Source of the DNA: JAIQGF01 sp051006995 | GTDB lineage: Bacteria > Acidobacteriota > Terriglobia > Terriglobales > Acidobacteriaceae | DNA: 64,000 nt | Assembly (NCBI GenBank): GCA_051006995.1 | Contig: JBPCSQ010000007.1 | Location: 42,505 to 106,504 of the forward strand | Direction: 5' to 3' | In this document: positions 34,933 to 44,505 of the stretch, piece by piece | How the letters are laid out: the number at the start of each line of letters is the position of its first letter | How positions within the stretch are numbered: position 1 is the first letter of the stretch | The notes under the pieces: generated by a model | The model's input: only the letters and a program-made list of their open reading frames with translations | Told to the model about the DNA's origin: nothing | Databases searched by the model: none | Translations under genes and position numbers: made by a program

Positions 34933-35430
34933 ATGGTGTGGAAGGCCTTGATTATCGCTTTCGTGATGGCAGCGGCGTACGCCGATGTACGCACTCGCCG
35001 CATTCCGCGCGGACTGACCATGACCGGCTTGGTTGTGGGCCTGCTCTTCCATGCCGTCCGGGGCGGCTTTGCCAATGCGCTGCTCGCTGCCGGTGTGGCA
35101 TTCGTTATCGGGCTTGCGCTGTTTTCCGTCGGCGCAATTGGAGGCGGAGACGTGAAGTTACTCGCTGCGCTGGGCGCAATGCTCGGCCTCTTTTATTGGG
35201 GCCGGGCAATGAGTATCGCGATTCTGGTCGCGGCCCTCATGGCTGTCATCGAGGTGATCCGCCACGGCGTACTCATGCAGACGCTGCGCAACATGTGGGA
35301 AATCTGCCGGAGCCTGGCGGCGAACCGCCTTCGGCCACATCCGGTATTGAACGTCAGAAACGCCGCGGCACTCCGCTCCCCCTTTGGGGTAGCGGCCGCC
35401 GTGGGCACGATATTCGCAATTATTCGATAG
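34933..35430 (+). CDS. cpaA: TadV/CpaA prepilin peptidase
   Basis: The 165-aa A24-family aspartic peptidase has four to five membrane helices and both catalytic Asp motifs: AAYADVRTRRIPRG near residue 18, and GAIGGGDVKLLAA (GxGD type) near 75. It lacks the N-terminal methyltransferase domain of PilD, as normal for TadV. It cleaves Flp and TadE leaders at the inner membrane. It starts 10 bp after the second pilin, so they are probably co-transcribed. Confidence 0.9.
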   Translation: MVWKALIIAFVMAAAYADVRTRRIPRGLTMTGLVVGLLFHAVRGGFANALLAAGVAFVIGLALFSVGAIGGGDVKLLAALGAMLGLFYWGRAMSIAILVAALMAVIEVIRHGVLMQTLRNMWEICRSLAANRLRPHPVLNVRNAAALRSPFGVAAAVGTIFAIIR

Positions 35431-35455
35431 CTGTGGGGAAGGGTAGGAGGAACTT

Positions 35456-36304
35456 ATGCACCAACGCAGACTGTTGGCGATTGGCGCGGCGGCCCTGGTG
35501 ATTTCAGGGTTGCTGACTGTGTTTACGTATCGCTCGTTTGTGAAGAAGGCGGCCGGCTCGAGGCCGAACACGACGACGATCATGGTAGCCACGAAGGATT
35601 TGCCGGTGGGCATGATGGTGGGCGCGAGCGATGTTCGTGCCGTCGAGATGCCAAGCCAGGACCTGCCGCTGAACGTGGTTACGGACGAGAAGAAGGTGGT
35701 CGGCCGCGGAGTCATCGCGCCCATGGTGAAGAACGAAATCGTTCTGGACAGCAAGCTGGCGGCAGATAAGGCGGGCGCCGGATTGCCAGCCATGATCCCA
35801 CCCAACATGCGCGCCGTCTCCGTTCAAGTGAACGAGGTCATCGCCGTCGCTGGGTTCGTGGTCCCCGGAACGCGGGTTGACGTGCTGCTGACGGGGAGCC
35901 CGTCGCGCGCCGGGGCCGCAAGCAATCAGGACGTCATGACCACCACGGTGCTGGAAAACGTGGAAGTGCTGGCCGCCGGACAGAAGATTGAAGCCAACGC
36001 CGAGGGCAAGCCGGACAAAGTGCCGGTGATCACCTTGTTGGTATCGCCACAGGATGCGCAGAAGCTGACTCTGGCCAGCGCCGAGGGCCGCATCCAGCTG
36101 TCCCTGCGGAATCCGCTCGACGAACACAAGAGTGACGTTGCTCCGGTACAAAACGCCGCCCTCTACCACGCAGCAGCGCCGGTGGCGGCGGTTGCCGCCC
36201 CGAAGGCGCACGCCGTGAAGAAGGCCTCGGCAGCGCCGCCCGCACCGCCGGTGTACGCGCTTGAGGTGATTCGAGGCGACAAGCGCGACGTAACAAAATT
36301 CTGA
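35456..36304 (+). CDS. cpaB: Flp pilus assembly protein CpaB/RcpC
   Basis: The 282-aa protein has an N-terminal membrane helix (about residues 8-24) and a SAF domain (about 42-110; VATKDLPVGMMVGASDVRAVEMP). The RcpC domain (about 115-215; GFVVPGTRVDVLLTG) follows. The tail is Ala/Pro-rich. CpaB is a periplasmic partner of the CpaC secretin. The ATG follows GGAGGAAC. Confidence 0.9.
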   Translation: MHQRRLLAIGAAALVISGLLTVFTYRSFVKKAAGSRPNTTTIMVATKDLPVGMMVGASDVRAVEMPSQDLPLNVVTDEKKVVGRGVIAPMVKNEIVLDSKLAADKAGAGLPAMIPPNMRAVSVQVNEVIAVAGFVVPGTRVDVLLTGSPSRAGAASNQDVMTTTVLENVEVLAAGQKIEANAEGKPDKVPVITLLVSPQDAQKLTLASAEGRIQLSLRNPLDEHKSDVAPVQNAALYHAAAPVAAVAAPKAHAVKKASAAPPAPPVYALEVIRGDKRDVTKF

Positions 36305-36331
36305 AGTTCACGAAAGGTAAGGGAAGGAACG

Positions 36332-37756
36332 ATGCAAGTTCGAACGGGCAGCTTGGCAATGGTGCTTGCGGCCGCAACTGCGGCGCTATCCGCCGGTGCG
36401 TTCGCGCAAGCAGCGCCGCAAGCCGGCGTTGCCGTCTCGCAGGTGCAAAACGTCGGGCAGGAATCAGCGCCGTTGCGAGTCATGGTTGATAAATCGCTGC
36501 TGGTGCGCACCGCGGACCCAATTAAGCGTGTTTCGGTCACCGATCCTGCAGTCGCCGATGCCATCGCGATCACGCCCACCCAGATCCTGGTGCATGGGCG
36601 CGCTCCGGGCGAAGTGTCGCTGATCCTATGGAACCAGGAGGAGCAGTCGCGAACCTTCGATCTGCGTGTTGACGTGGACGTCACCGCCGCCTCGAACGAA
36701 ATTCACCATGCCCTTCCCGACCAGAAGATCGAGGTAGGCGCGCTTCGCAACGCTCTGGTGCTGACCGGGCATGTGATCTCAAAGGACGATGCCACGCGAG
36801 CGGCGGAAATTGCCTCGGCATTTTCCAAGAATGTTGTTAACGCGCTGACCTTCGGCCCTGTGGGCGCTCAAGAAGTGCTGCTGGAAGTCAAATTTGCCGA
36901 GGTGGACCGCACCGCGCTGATGCAGCTGGGCTTCAATTTGTTCTCGACCGGCGCTACGAACACTTTCGGGACGTTCTCCACCCAGCAGTTTGGCGGTTTT
37001 ACCGGGGCCAGGACCGGGGCAGTCACTTCCGACGTTCAGGCGCCGCAGGCGCCGCCGGGAAGTGCCACCGCGACCGGGGAACTCCGCAACCAGTTGTTGC
37101 ACCAGCCGGCGTCAATCGGCATGAATGATCTGCTGAACTTCTTCCTATTCCGCACCGACATCAACTTGGGCGCGGTCGTCAAGGCCCTCCAGCAGAAGAA
37201 CGTCCTGCAAATTCTGGCCGAACCGAACCTGATCGCGATGAATGGCAAGGAAGCCAGCTTCCTGGCTGGTGGAGAGTTTCCCTTCCCCATTGTTCAAGGC
37301 GCGGCAGGGTTGCAGTCGGTCACGATCCAATTCAAGGAGTTCGGAGTACGCCTGTCATTTGTGCCCATGATCATGCCCAATGGTGACATCCACCTGAGCG
37401 TCAAGCCGGAGGTCAGCGCGCTGGACTTCACCAATGCGCTGAGCATCAGCGGGTTCGTGATTCCGGCGCTGAGCACGCGGCGCGCCTCCACCGAGTTCGA
37501 GATGAAAGACGGACAGAGCTTCATCATCGCAGGACTGATGGACAACCGCGTCACCAATGTCATCGACAAGGTGCCGGGGCTGGGCGACATTCCGATACTG
37601 GGAACCTTTTTTAAGAGCAAGAACAACCAGAAGTCCACGAGCGAACTGATGGTCCTGGTGACCGCCAAGCGCGTGTCGCCCGCGACCGCACCCGTGGCCC
37701 TGCCAACGTTTCCAGAGAAGTTCCTACAGAAGAACGTCGGCCCGGCGGGCCGATAA
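36332..37756 (+). CDS. cpaC: Flp pilus secretin CpaC/RcpA
   Basis: The 474-aa outer-membrane secretin has a signal peptide, an N-terminal pilus-assembly domain (about residues 45-120; VDKSLLVRTADPIKRVSV) and a BON-like segment. The secretin domain (about 230-455) contains VLQILAEPNLIAMNGKEASFLAGGEFPFP, split around the conserved EPNL and GGE(F/I)P. GLGDIPILGTFFKS matches the conserved C-terminal secretin motif. It forms the export pore. Spacing of 28 bp from cpaB suggests one operon. Confidence 0.92.
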   Translation: MQVRTGSLAMVLAAATAALSAGAFAQAAPQAGVAVSQVQNVGQESAPLRVMVDKSLLVRTADPIKRVSVTDPAVADAIAITPTQILVHGRAPGEVSLILWNQEEQSRTFDLRVDVDVTAASNEIHHALPDQKIEVGALRNALVLTGHVISKDDATRAAEIASAFSKNVVNALTFGPVGAQEVLLEVKFAEVDRTALMQLGFNLFSTGATNTFGTFSTQQFGGFTGARTGAVTSDVQAPQAPPGSATATGELRNQLLHQPASIGMNDLLNFFLFRTDINLGAVVKALQQKNVLQILAEPNLIAMNGKEASFLAGGEFPFPIVQGAAGLQSVTIQFKEFGVRLSFVPMIMPNGDIHLSVKPEVSALDFTNALSISGFVIPALSTRRASTEFEMKDGQSFIIAGLMDNRVTNVIDKVPGLGDIPILGTFFKSKNNQKSTSELMVLVTAKRVSPATAPVALPTFPEKFLQKNVGPAGR

Positions 37757-37768
37757 AGGTACGGTGGA

Positions 37769-38944
37769 ATGACGGATTTATCGGTAATCACGCTTGGGGC
37801 CGACGAGGAACAGACGGCGGTACTGCAAATGCAGGTGGATGCCACCGCGGTCGCCAAGACGCAGCAGACGTTCCCGACCTATCCGCTGGCGGCGACAGAT
37901 CCCATCATGCGGCGGATCCGGGACCTTGGCCCGAATATCGTCATCGTGGACATTCCCCGGCAGAATTCTGCCGACGCGCTGCGAGCGGTGGACTTGCTGC
38001 GCCTGGAGATGCCACACACGGCGATCTTTGCGGTCGGCGAGGTCAACCAGCCCCAGGTCATTATCAACGCCATGCGCTCCGGCGCGCGTGAATTCCTGGA
38101 GCGGCCGACGAGCACGAATTCCCTGCTGGACGCGTTCGTGCGCCTCACGTCGTCGGAACGCAAGACGCAAACCCAAAGCCAGCGCGGCAAGGTGTTCACC
38201 TTCATCAACGCCAAGGGTGGATGTGGCGCGACCACGCTGGCCGTGAATACCGCGATCCACTTGCAACAGCAGTTGGGCGGCGTGGTGTTGGTGGACCTGG
38301 CGCCCCTCGGCCACACCGCGCTGCACCTGAATGTGCAGCCGTCCTACACCGTGGCGGATGCGCTGCGCAATATTCACAAGCTCGACGAGTCCCTGATGGG
38401 CAGCTTCCTGACGCCGTGCACTGGTGGGCTGCAATTGCTGGCGGGGACGACGGAACCGATGCCGGACGAAGATCTGAACAGCGGGCTGGCGCGGCTGATC
38501 GACATTCTGGTGTCGCGTTTCGCGTTCGTCGTGGTGGACGCGTCTTCGCGCCTGGACAACCCGATCAAGCTGGTGTGCGAGCTTTCCGACGAGGTCATGG
38601 TGGTGGCGCAGACGGATGTCACGTCGCTATGGAGCGCCGCGAAACTTCAGCAATACATCGGGCAGAACAGTGGAACGCACAACATGCGGCTGGTAATGAA
38701 CCGCTTTCGCAAGGTACCCGGACTGAAAGAGTCGGAGATTGAAACCGCCACTCGCATGAAACTGACGCACTGCATCCCGAACGCATACGCGACTGTCGCC
38801 AATGCAATTGAACGCGGGCTTCCGGTTGCTCAGCAGAACCATTCGGAAGTTTCACGTGCCATGGCACAACTGGTCGGCTCCTTGACGAACCACTCGATGA
38901 CGCAGCCGGCAGAAAAGAAGCGCAAACAGTTTTCAATTTTTTAA
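37769..38944 (+). CDS. cpaE: Flp pilus assembly ATPase CpaE/TadZ
   Basis: The 391-aa protein has an N-terminal receiver-like domain (residues 1-125) without a clear phosphoacceptor. A MinD/ParA-type ATPase follows (about 135-370). The deviant Walker A is FINAKGGCGATTLAVNT, and the Walker B-like segment is VVVDASSRLD. CpaE/TadZ localises the pilus machinery. The gene lies 12 bp after cpaC and 12 bp before cpaF. Confidence 0.9.
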   Translation: MTDLSVITLGADEEQTAVLQMQVDATAVAKTQQTFPTYPLAATDPIMRRIRDLGPNIVIVDIPRQNSADALRAVDLLRLEMPHTAIFAVGEVNQPQVIINAMRSGAREFLERPTSTNSLLDAFVRLTSSERKTQTQSQRGKVFTFINAKGGCGATTLAVNTAIHLQQQLGGVVLVDLAPLGHTALHLNVQPSYTVADALRNIHKLDESLMGSFLTPCTGGLQLLAGTTEPMPDEDLNSGLARLIDILVSRFAFVVVDASSRLDNPIKLVCELSDEVMVVAQTDVTSLWSAAKLQQYIGQNSGTHNMRLVMNRFRKVPGLKESEIETATRMKLTHCIPNAYATVANAIERGLPVAQQNHSEVSRAMAQLVGSLTNHSMTQPAEKKRKQFSIF

Positions 38945-38956
38945 GCGAGGGATGGA

Positions 38957-40255
38957 ATGGGAGTGACAGTAGCAGTTCCGGGCACGCTGGACTATCAGCA
39001 GATCAAATCGACCGTGCACCGGAAGATTCTCGAGCGTCTCGATTTGGAGAGGCTGGACAAAGTGGCCAGCGAGGCCGCGCGCGAGGAAGTCCTTTCGTTT
39101 GTCCGTGATTCGGTCACACGCGAAGGCATTCCATTAACCTTCACCGAGCGCGAGCGCCTGGCCCGCGAGGTGCTCGACGAGATTTTCGGCCTTGGCCCCA
39201 TCGAGATCCTGCTCCAGGACCCCAGTGTCTCCGACATCCTTGTGAATCGCTACGACCGGGTCTATGTCGAGCGCGCGGGCAGGCTGCACAAGACGTCGCT
39301 GACGTTCAAAGACAACCAGCATCTGCGGCAGATCATTGACCGCATCGTGTCGCGCGTCGGACGCCGCGTGGACGAGTCGTCCCCGATGGTGGATGCGCGC
39401 CTCCCCGACGGTTCCCGTGTGAATGCCATCATTCCGCCCCTGGCGCTGGACGGGCCTTCTCTGTCCATCCGCCGGTTCGGGCGCGACCCGCTTACCGAAA
39501 AGAACCTAATCGAGAACAAGAGCATGACCGCCGAAATGGCCACGCTGCTTTCGGCCATGGTCCACGGGCGGCTCAATATCGTGGTCTCCGGTGGAACCGG
39601 CGCGGGCAAGACGACGCTGCTGAACGTGTTGTCGGCCCATATTCCGGAGGAAGAGCGCATCGTCACCATCGAGGACGCGGCGGAGTTGCAGCTCAAGCAG
39701 GAGCACGTCGTGCGCCTGGAGACGCGCCCGCCGAACATCGAAGGCAAAGGCGCGGTCCGGCAGCGCCAGTTGGTGATCAACAGTCTTCGTATGCGGCCGG
39801 ACCGGATCATCGTTGGTGAAGTGCGAGGCGAAGAGGCTTTCGACATGCTTCAAGCGATGAACACTGGTCACGACGGTTCCTTGACCACGGTACACGCCAA
39901 CACGCCGCGGGATGCCATCGCTCGTATTGAAAACATGGTCTCGATGGCGAACTTGAACCTTCCGCAACGCGCCATCCGGCAGCAGATTGCCTCCGCAATC
40001 CATGCCATCGTGCAGGTCTCGCGAATGTCTGACGGCTCGCGGCGTGTGGTGAGCATTTCTGAGGTCACGGGCATGGAAGGCGAGGTTGTGACCATGCAGG
40101 AAATCTTTGTCTTCGAGCGCAAGGGCCTGGCGCAGGACGGGAAAGTGCGCGGCTGTTTCCGCTCGACCGGCATCCGGCCGAAGTTCGCGGAACGGCTCGC
40201 GGCTTCCGGCTATCGCTTGTCATTGAACCTTTTCGATTTCATGGTCGAAGTGTAA
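38957..40255 (+). CDS. cpaF: Flp pilus secretion ATPase CpaF/TadA
   Basis: The 432-aa type II/IV secretion ATPase has a helical N-terminal domain (about residues 1-130; VSDILVNRYDRVYVE), Walker A GGTGAGKTTLLN near 213, an Asp box (RIVTIEDAAELQL), Walker B (IIVGEVRGEEAFDML) and a His box (TGHDGSLTTVHAN). It forms the cytoplasmic hexamer that powers extrusion of Flp subunits. Everything needed for ATPase activity is present. Confidence 0.94.
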   Translation: MGVTVAVPGTLDYQQIKSTVHRKILERLDLERLDKVASEAAREEVLSFVRDSVTREGIPLTFTERERLAREVLDEIFGLGPIEILLQDPSVSDILVNRYDRVYVERAGRLHKTSLTFKDNQHLRQIIDRIVSRVGRRVDESSPMVDARLPDGSRVNAIIPPLALDGPSLSIRRFGRDPLTEKNLIENKSMTAEMATLLSAMVHGRLNIVVSGGTGAGKTTLLNVLSAHIPEEERIVTIEDAAELQLKQEHVVRLETRPPNIEGKGAVRQRQLVINSLRMRPDRIIVGEVRGEEAFDMLQAMNTGHDGSLTTVHANTPRDAIARIENMVSMANLNLPQRAIRQQIASAIHAIVQVSRMSDGSRRVVSISEVTGMEGEVVTMQEIFVFERKGLAQDGKVRGCFRSTGIRPKFAERLAASGYRLSLNLFDFMVEV

Positions 40256-40275
40256 GCAGCAGGGAGAGAGTAGCG

Positions 40276-41241
40276 ATGTTGGTCACGATGCTAGCGGCGT
40301 TTCTGGTGCTGATGCTGGGACTGTTCGCGCTGTTTTCAGGATTGGACCGGCGCAACCAGCAGGCTCGCAACCTTCGCGAGCGCCTGTTCGCGCTGGATCG
40401 CGCGATGCAGCGGCACGAAAGCGAAGAACTGGCACTGTTGCGCAATGAGTTGGTCAGCAGCGTACCGGCGCTCAACAACTTATTGTTGAATTCACCCGCC
40501 ATCGCCCGGTTGCAAACGCGGCTTTCGCAGGCGGCCATGGGAATTCGCGCCGGCAAGTTCCTGCTGGCTGCGGTGTGCAGCGGCAGCGCGGCGGCGCTGG
40601 TCGTCAGCCAACTCGTGGACGGCTTTGTGATGCCGCTGCTGGCGTTTGTGGTGGGTGCTTACATTCCCTTCGCCGTCATGGAAATCCGGCGGGGACGCCG
40701 ATTCCGCAAGTTTGAAAACATGCTGCCGGAGGCCATTGAACTGCTGTCGCGAGCTGTCCGCGCCGGGCACTCGTTCAGTAGCTCGTTGGAGCTGATTGCG
40801 ACCGAAATGGGGGACCCTCTCGGTACCGAGTTTCGCAAAATTTACGAAGAGCAGAAGTTCGGCCTTCCGATCCGGGACGCGTTGCTCAATTTCGCCGAGC
40901 GCGTACCTACGGTCGACGTCAGGTTCTTTGTCACTGCGGTACTCATGCAGCGCGATACGGGCGGCAATCTTGCCGAAATTCTCGACAAGCTTTCCTACCT
41001 CATCCGGGAACGTTTCAAGATTTTGCGCCAGGTACGCGTGTACACCGCCCAGGGGCGCCTCACGATGTGGATCCTGCTCTCGCTGCCGCCGGCTCTGGGT
41101 GTGATGATGAGCCGCATGTCGCCACAGATCTTTAACCGTATGTTCACCGATCCCCTCGGTCACCTCTTGCTGGCTATGTCTCTGATCATGGAGACCATCG
41201 GGTTCTTCTTTATTCGCAAAATCGTTCACATCCAGGTATAG
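40276..41241 (+). CDS. tadB: Tad inner-membrane platform protein TadB
   Basis: The 321-aa protein has N-terminal membrane segments, a type II secretion F domain (about residues 150-280; AIELLSRAVRAGHSFSSSLELIA, then TDVRFFVTAVLMQRDTGGNLAEIL) and two C-terminal helices. TadB partners TadC as the inner-membrane platform engaged by CpaF. It lies 20 bp after cpaF. Confidence 0.92.
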   Translation: MLVTMLAAFLVLMLGLFALFSGLDRRNQQARNLRERLFALDRAMQRHESEELALLRNELVSSVPALNNLLLNSPAIARLQTRLSQAAMGIRAGKFLLAAVCSGSAAALVVSQLVDGFVMPLLAFVVGAYIPFAVMEIRRGRRFRKFENMLPEAIELLSRAVRAGHSFSSSLELIATEMGDPLGTEFRKIYEEQKFGLPIRDALLNFAERVPTVDVRFFVTAVLMQRDTGGNLAEILDKLSYLIRERFKILRQVRVYTAQGRLTMWILLSLPPALGVMMSRMSPQIFNRMFTDPLGHLLLAMSLIMETIGFFFIRKIVHIQV

Positions 41242-41245
41242 AACC

Positions 41246-42148
41246 ATGTCCCCAATCGTTCTCGTGGCAATCTTTCTCACCTTCACGCTGGCGATGTTCG
41301 CCATCGGCGCGGCGTTCCTTGCGCCCTCCTCCACGGTCGGAGCAAGGCTGCACACTTTGCTGGGCCGCAAGAAGGCGGAGCGGAAGCGACTCGACTTCAA
41401 TCAGATCGGACGCGTGCTCGAGCCGGTGAGCGGCATGCTGCCGAAATCGGAGGAGGAGGTCTCCGACACCCGGGACCTGCTACGCCAAGCCGGATATCGC
41501 GAGGCCCGCCATCTCACGATGTTTTTCTCGCTGCGGCTTTTCAGTGTTGCGATCGCTGTCGGTCTAACCCTCGTCACAGGACTAGCGTTTCGTTCTCCGC
41601 TGCTGGCCTTCGCCGCCGCTGCGCTGGGCTACATACTTCCGAAATTCGCCCTGAAGAGGAAAATTACGGCGCGCCAGACGCGAATCCAGTTGGGCCTTCC
41701 GGACGCGCTGGACCTGGCCATCATTTGCGTGGAGGCGGGTCTCGGACTCGATCAAACCCTGGATCGCGTCGGCACTGAGCTGCGGAATTCCCACCCCGAT
41801 CTGGCCGATGAGATGATGCTCGTCAACCTGGAGATCCGCGCCGGCCGTCCGCGAGCTGAAGCCCTGCGCAATTTCGCCACCCGCACTGGAGTGGACGACG
41901 TCCGCGCCTTCGTCGCCGTCCTCATACAAACCGAACGCTTTGGGACGAGCGTGGCGACGGCGCTGCGCGTGCACTCCGATGCCTTGCGCACCGAGCGCCG
42001 GCAGCGCGCCGAGGAGCGTGCCGCCAAAACCACCATCAAGATGGTTCCTGTTCTGGTGATGTTCATCTTTCCGGTGATGTTCGTCGTGATCCTTGGCCCG
42101 GTGGTGATCGGCTTGATTCGCGACGTGTTGCCGGCAATCAAGAAGTGA
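41246..42148 (+). CDS. tadC: Tad inner-membrane platform protein TadC
   Basis: The 300-aa protein has an N-terminal helix, a cytoplasmic part and two central helices. The T2SF domain (about residues 150-270) contains LPDALDLAIICVEAGLGLDQTL and ALIQTERFGTSVATALRVHSD, read with the family's FxxxLxQxxxFGTS pattern. C-terminal membrane helices end the protein. The gap from tadB is 4 bp. With TadB it completes the assembly platform. Confidence 0.92.
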   Translation: MSPIVLVAIFLTFTLAMFAIGAAFLAPSSTVGARLHTLLGRKKAERKRLDFNQIGRVLEPVSGMLPKSEEEVSDTRDLLRQAGYREARHLTMFFSLRLFSVAIAVGLTLVTGLAFRSPLLAFAAAALGYILPKFALKRKITARQTRIQLGLPDALDLAIICVEAGLGLDQTLDRVGTELRNSHPDLADEMMLVNLEIRAGRPRAEALRNFATRTGVDDVRAFVAVLIQTERFGTSVATALRVHSDALRTERRQRAEERAAKTTIKMVPVLVMFIFPVMFVVILGPVVIGLIRDVLPAIKK

Positions 42149-42153
42149 AGGTT

Positions 42154-42261
42154 ATGACTGTTATCGATATGTGCGTTCTTATTGGCGTGCTGGTCTGCGG
42201 ACTCCTCGCCTATGGCATTCGAGCAAGGAAGCTGCGGAGGCGTCAGGAACCTGGCGAATAG
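42154..42261 (+). CDS. possible 35-aa single-helix membrane peptide
   Basis: An ATG at 42154, 5 bp after tadC, opens a 36-codon frame ending TAG 3 bp before the DUF192 start. The product has one hydrophobic helix (residues 3-22, CVLIGVLVCGLLAYGI) and a basic tail (RARKLRRRQEPGE), obeying positive-inside topology. GTGAAGG lies just upstream. It fits exactly between two genes of the operon, which supports a real gene, but no family is recognised. Confidence 0.5.
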   Translation: MTVIDMCVLIGVLVCGLLAYGIRARKLRRRQEPGE

Positions 42262-42264
42262 AAC

Positions 42265-42684
42265 ATGAGTGAACCAGGCGTAAGGAAGTACGCATTCAAT
42301 CGCACACAGCAGTCGTTTCTCGCGACCGACGTGGCAAGCGCGGACACGCACTGGACTCGTTTGAAGGGCTTACTGGCCACCAAGAGTCTCGCTCCGGGCA
42401 AAGGACTTTGGATCGTGCCCTGCCATGGCGTGCATACGCTGGCTATGCGCTATCCGATCGACGTGGTGTACCTCGACGAGCAGAACGTCGTGGTGCATCT
42501 GGTGGAGAACCTTGCCCCGTGGCGCGTCACCTCGGTTCGCATGGAAGCCGCGACGGTGCTGGAACTGCCTGCACACACGATCTGGAGCACCCACACCCAA
42601 GTCGGCGACAAGATCGAAATCGAGAGTGTCGGGGCTGCCTCGCACACCAATGGTACGGCCGCATCTTCGCAACAGAGTGCGTAA
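42265..42684 (+). CDS. DUF192 family protein
   Basis: The 139-aa protein matches DUF192 (COG1430): LATDVASADTHWTRLKGLLATKSLAPGKGLWIVPC near the start, then VHTLAMRYPIDVVYLDEQNVVVHLVENLAPWR with the conserved HT-x-x-M and P-I-D-V motifs. A hydrophobic L-E-L-P-A-x-T stretch follows. These small proteins are often secreted, but here no signal peptide is seen. Function unknown; they occur near Tad or secretion genes in several phyla. Confidence 0.85.
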   Translation: MSEPGVRKYAFNRTQQSFLATDVASADTHWTRLKGLLATKSLAPGKGLWIVPCHGVHTLAMRYPIDVVYLDEQNVVVHLVENLAPWRVTSVRMEAATVLELPAHTIWSTHTQVGDKIEIESVGAASHTNGTAASSQQSA

Positions 42685-42709
42685 GTCTGGATTAGACCCT
42701 GGGGTAGTT

Positions 42710-44473
42710 ATGGACCTGAAGTTCACAGTTGAGTGGGAGCCTCGATGGTCAAGTTTCCTGTCGTCAGCGGCGGTCGTGGTTCAGCGCGGCCAGCGCGGCC
42801 TGCCTCGAGACTACGTGCGCACGGGCATCCGGTTGCGTACCCCGGCGCTGACGGTATCAGCCCACCTCGCACTATTGGTCCTGGGTGTGCTCTTCGGAGG
42901 AGCGGTATGGTCCCGTCTGGATCGCCGTACCCCGGCGCTGCGCAATCCGCTCGACGACTATCAGGTGTATTACGTTCCACAGGACCTGCCCAATGTTTCT
43001 GATCAGGGCGGCGCGCAGAATGGGCTCAGCGGCGCTCATGGTGGCGCACATGCCTTCCATGCCCGTCAACTCATTCGCGTTGCCCGCGGACAGGCGCCAG
43101 TGAAGACCGTTGCGGACGCTCCCAAGCTGAAGCTGCCGGTCACCAAGGAAGCGGCAGCCAATCTGATGATGCTGCTGCGCGGCGCTCCTCAGCAGTTCCT
43201 GCCGGCTTCTCCCGACACTCGTGGACTTCATGCCAGCACTCCGAGTTTGATCACCCCGGCCGTCGCGGCGCCGGCCCCTCCGCTGGATGCGCTTCGCTCT
43301 GTTCAACCCGCCACACTCCCCGTTCAAGTTGTCGAGCCGGCGCCGAAGATTGTGGCCATGAAGCAGCCAACTCCATCTCTGGCAGAAGATGTTGTGGTTC
43401 CTCCGCCGCCATCCTTGAACCTGGTACATCGCGGCCAGCTGGAACTTCCGCCAGCCTCGGTGGTTCCTCCTTCGCCCGCAGTTGCCGGTTTGCACGACAA
43501 AACTACGCCGGTGCCGCTGATGGCCGCAGTCTCTCCTCCGCCGAGAGTGACGGAACAGCACGGCGGAATCGCGGCACTCGGCGGGAATCCCGCCGCAGCT
43601 GGCCGTAACGGACCCGGTAACTCCGATCATGGAGGTGGGAATGATGGCTCACCGGCTGGCTCGAGCGGAAGCACCGCGATCGTGATCAGCTCCGCCGCTG
43701 GCTCCAGTGTGGGCATCCCGGAAGGTTCGGGCGCCGGGGTCGCGGTCATGTCGCCGCGCGGAGGCAGCAAAGCAGGCGCGGGTGGAACCAACGGCAGCAC
43801 AGGAAGTGGAAATGGTGCGGGCTCCGGGACCGGCAATTCGGGCGCAGGCAGTGGCGGAGGGACAGCCGGTCCCGGCTACGCCGCTGACCCGAATGCTCAC
43901 GGCGGGCTCTTTTCCTCCACCGGCCCGGGTGGCGCCGGACGCGGAACATCGCCTCGGGCGGCGCCCGGCGTGGTGATTGCCGGTGGCGTGGTGGACATTC
44001 CGAGCTTTGGCGCAACCCCCGAGCCCGGTACGCCGCAGCGAATGCCGCAAGACAAAACGCACGCTCCCGCAGTGCTGATCGTGGCAACATCCCGATCCGG
44101 CGGCGCGCTGGGAGAATACGGCGCTCTTGGCGGCGGCCGCGTGTACACCACCTACGTCGACACCGCTCGCGGCACTGTGGTCCTGCAATTTGCCGACCCC
44201 GCTTCCCGGACGAGCGACGATTTCGGTCTTACGCCGCCACGGCCCATCCAGGTTGGCATGCCCGGCAGCGGCAAACTGATGCGCACCGTCGTCTCCTGCA
44301 TTCTCGACCGTACTGGGTCGGTGAAGAACGTGCGTGTGCTGGAATCAGCGACGCCACAAGTGGCCTCCGCCATCCTGCAGTTCCTCAATGGATGGAGATT
44401 TCGTCCTGCACTCCGCGGCGAACACGCCGTCGAAGTACGGGCGATCCTGGGGTTCGGAATTACAACTGAATAA
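42710..44473 (+). CDS. TonB-like protein with long Pro/Gly-rich linker
   Basis: The 587-aa protein has a membrane helix near residues 43-60 (VSAHLALLVLGVLFGGAVW). A Pro/Ala-rich stretch (about 130-310) and a Gly/Ser/Asn-rich stretch (about 320-430) follow. A C-terminal domain resembles the TonB C-terminus (residues about 515-587: SCILDRTGSVKNVRVLES, FLNGWRFRPAL). TonB family proteins couple inner-membrane energy to outer-membrane transporters; no ExbB/ExbD or receptor gene is nearby, so it may serve envelope-spanning or pilus functions instead. ATG at 42710 was chosen because the upstream part of the frame overlaps DUF192. Confidence 0.75.
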   Translation: MDLKFTVEWEPRWSSFLSSAAVVVQRGQRGLPRDYVRTGIRLRTPALTVSAHLALLVLGVLFGGAVWSRLDRRTPALRNPLDDYQVYYVPQDLPNVSDQGGAQNGLSGAHGGAHAFHARQLIRVARGQAPVKTVADAPKLKLPVTKEAAANLMMLLRGAPQQFLPASPDTRGLHASTPSLITPAVAAPAPPLDALRSVQPATLPVQVVEPAPKIVAMKQPTPSLAEDVVVPPPPSLNLVHRGQLELPPASVVPPSPAVAGLHDKTTPVPLMAAVSPPPRVTEQHGGIAALGGNPAAAGRNGPGNSDHGGGNDGSPAGSSGSTAIVISSAAGSSVGIPEGSGAGVAVMSPRGGSKAGAGGTNGSTGSGNGAGSGTGNSGAGSGGGTAGPGYAADPNAHGGLFSSTGPGGAGRGTSPRAAPGVVIAGGVVDIPSFGATPEPGTPQRMPQDKTHAPAVLIVATSRSGGALGEYGALGGGRVYTTYVDTARGTVVLQFADPASRTSDDFGLTPPRPIQVGMPGSGKLMRTVVSCILDRTGSVKNVRVLESATPQVASAILQFLNGWRFRPALRGEHAVEVRAILGFGITTE

Positions 44474-44505
44474 AAACTCAAGGAGATGCAACGACAACGA
44501 CGTTG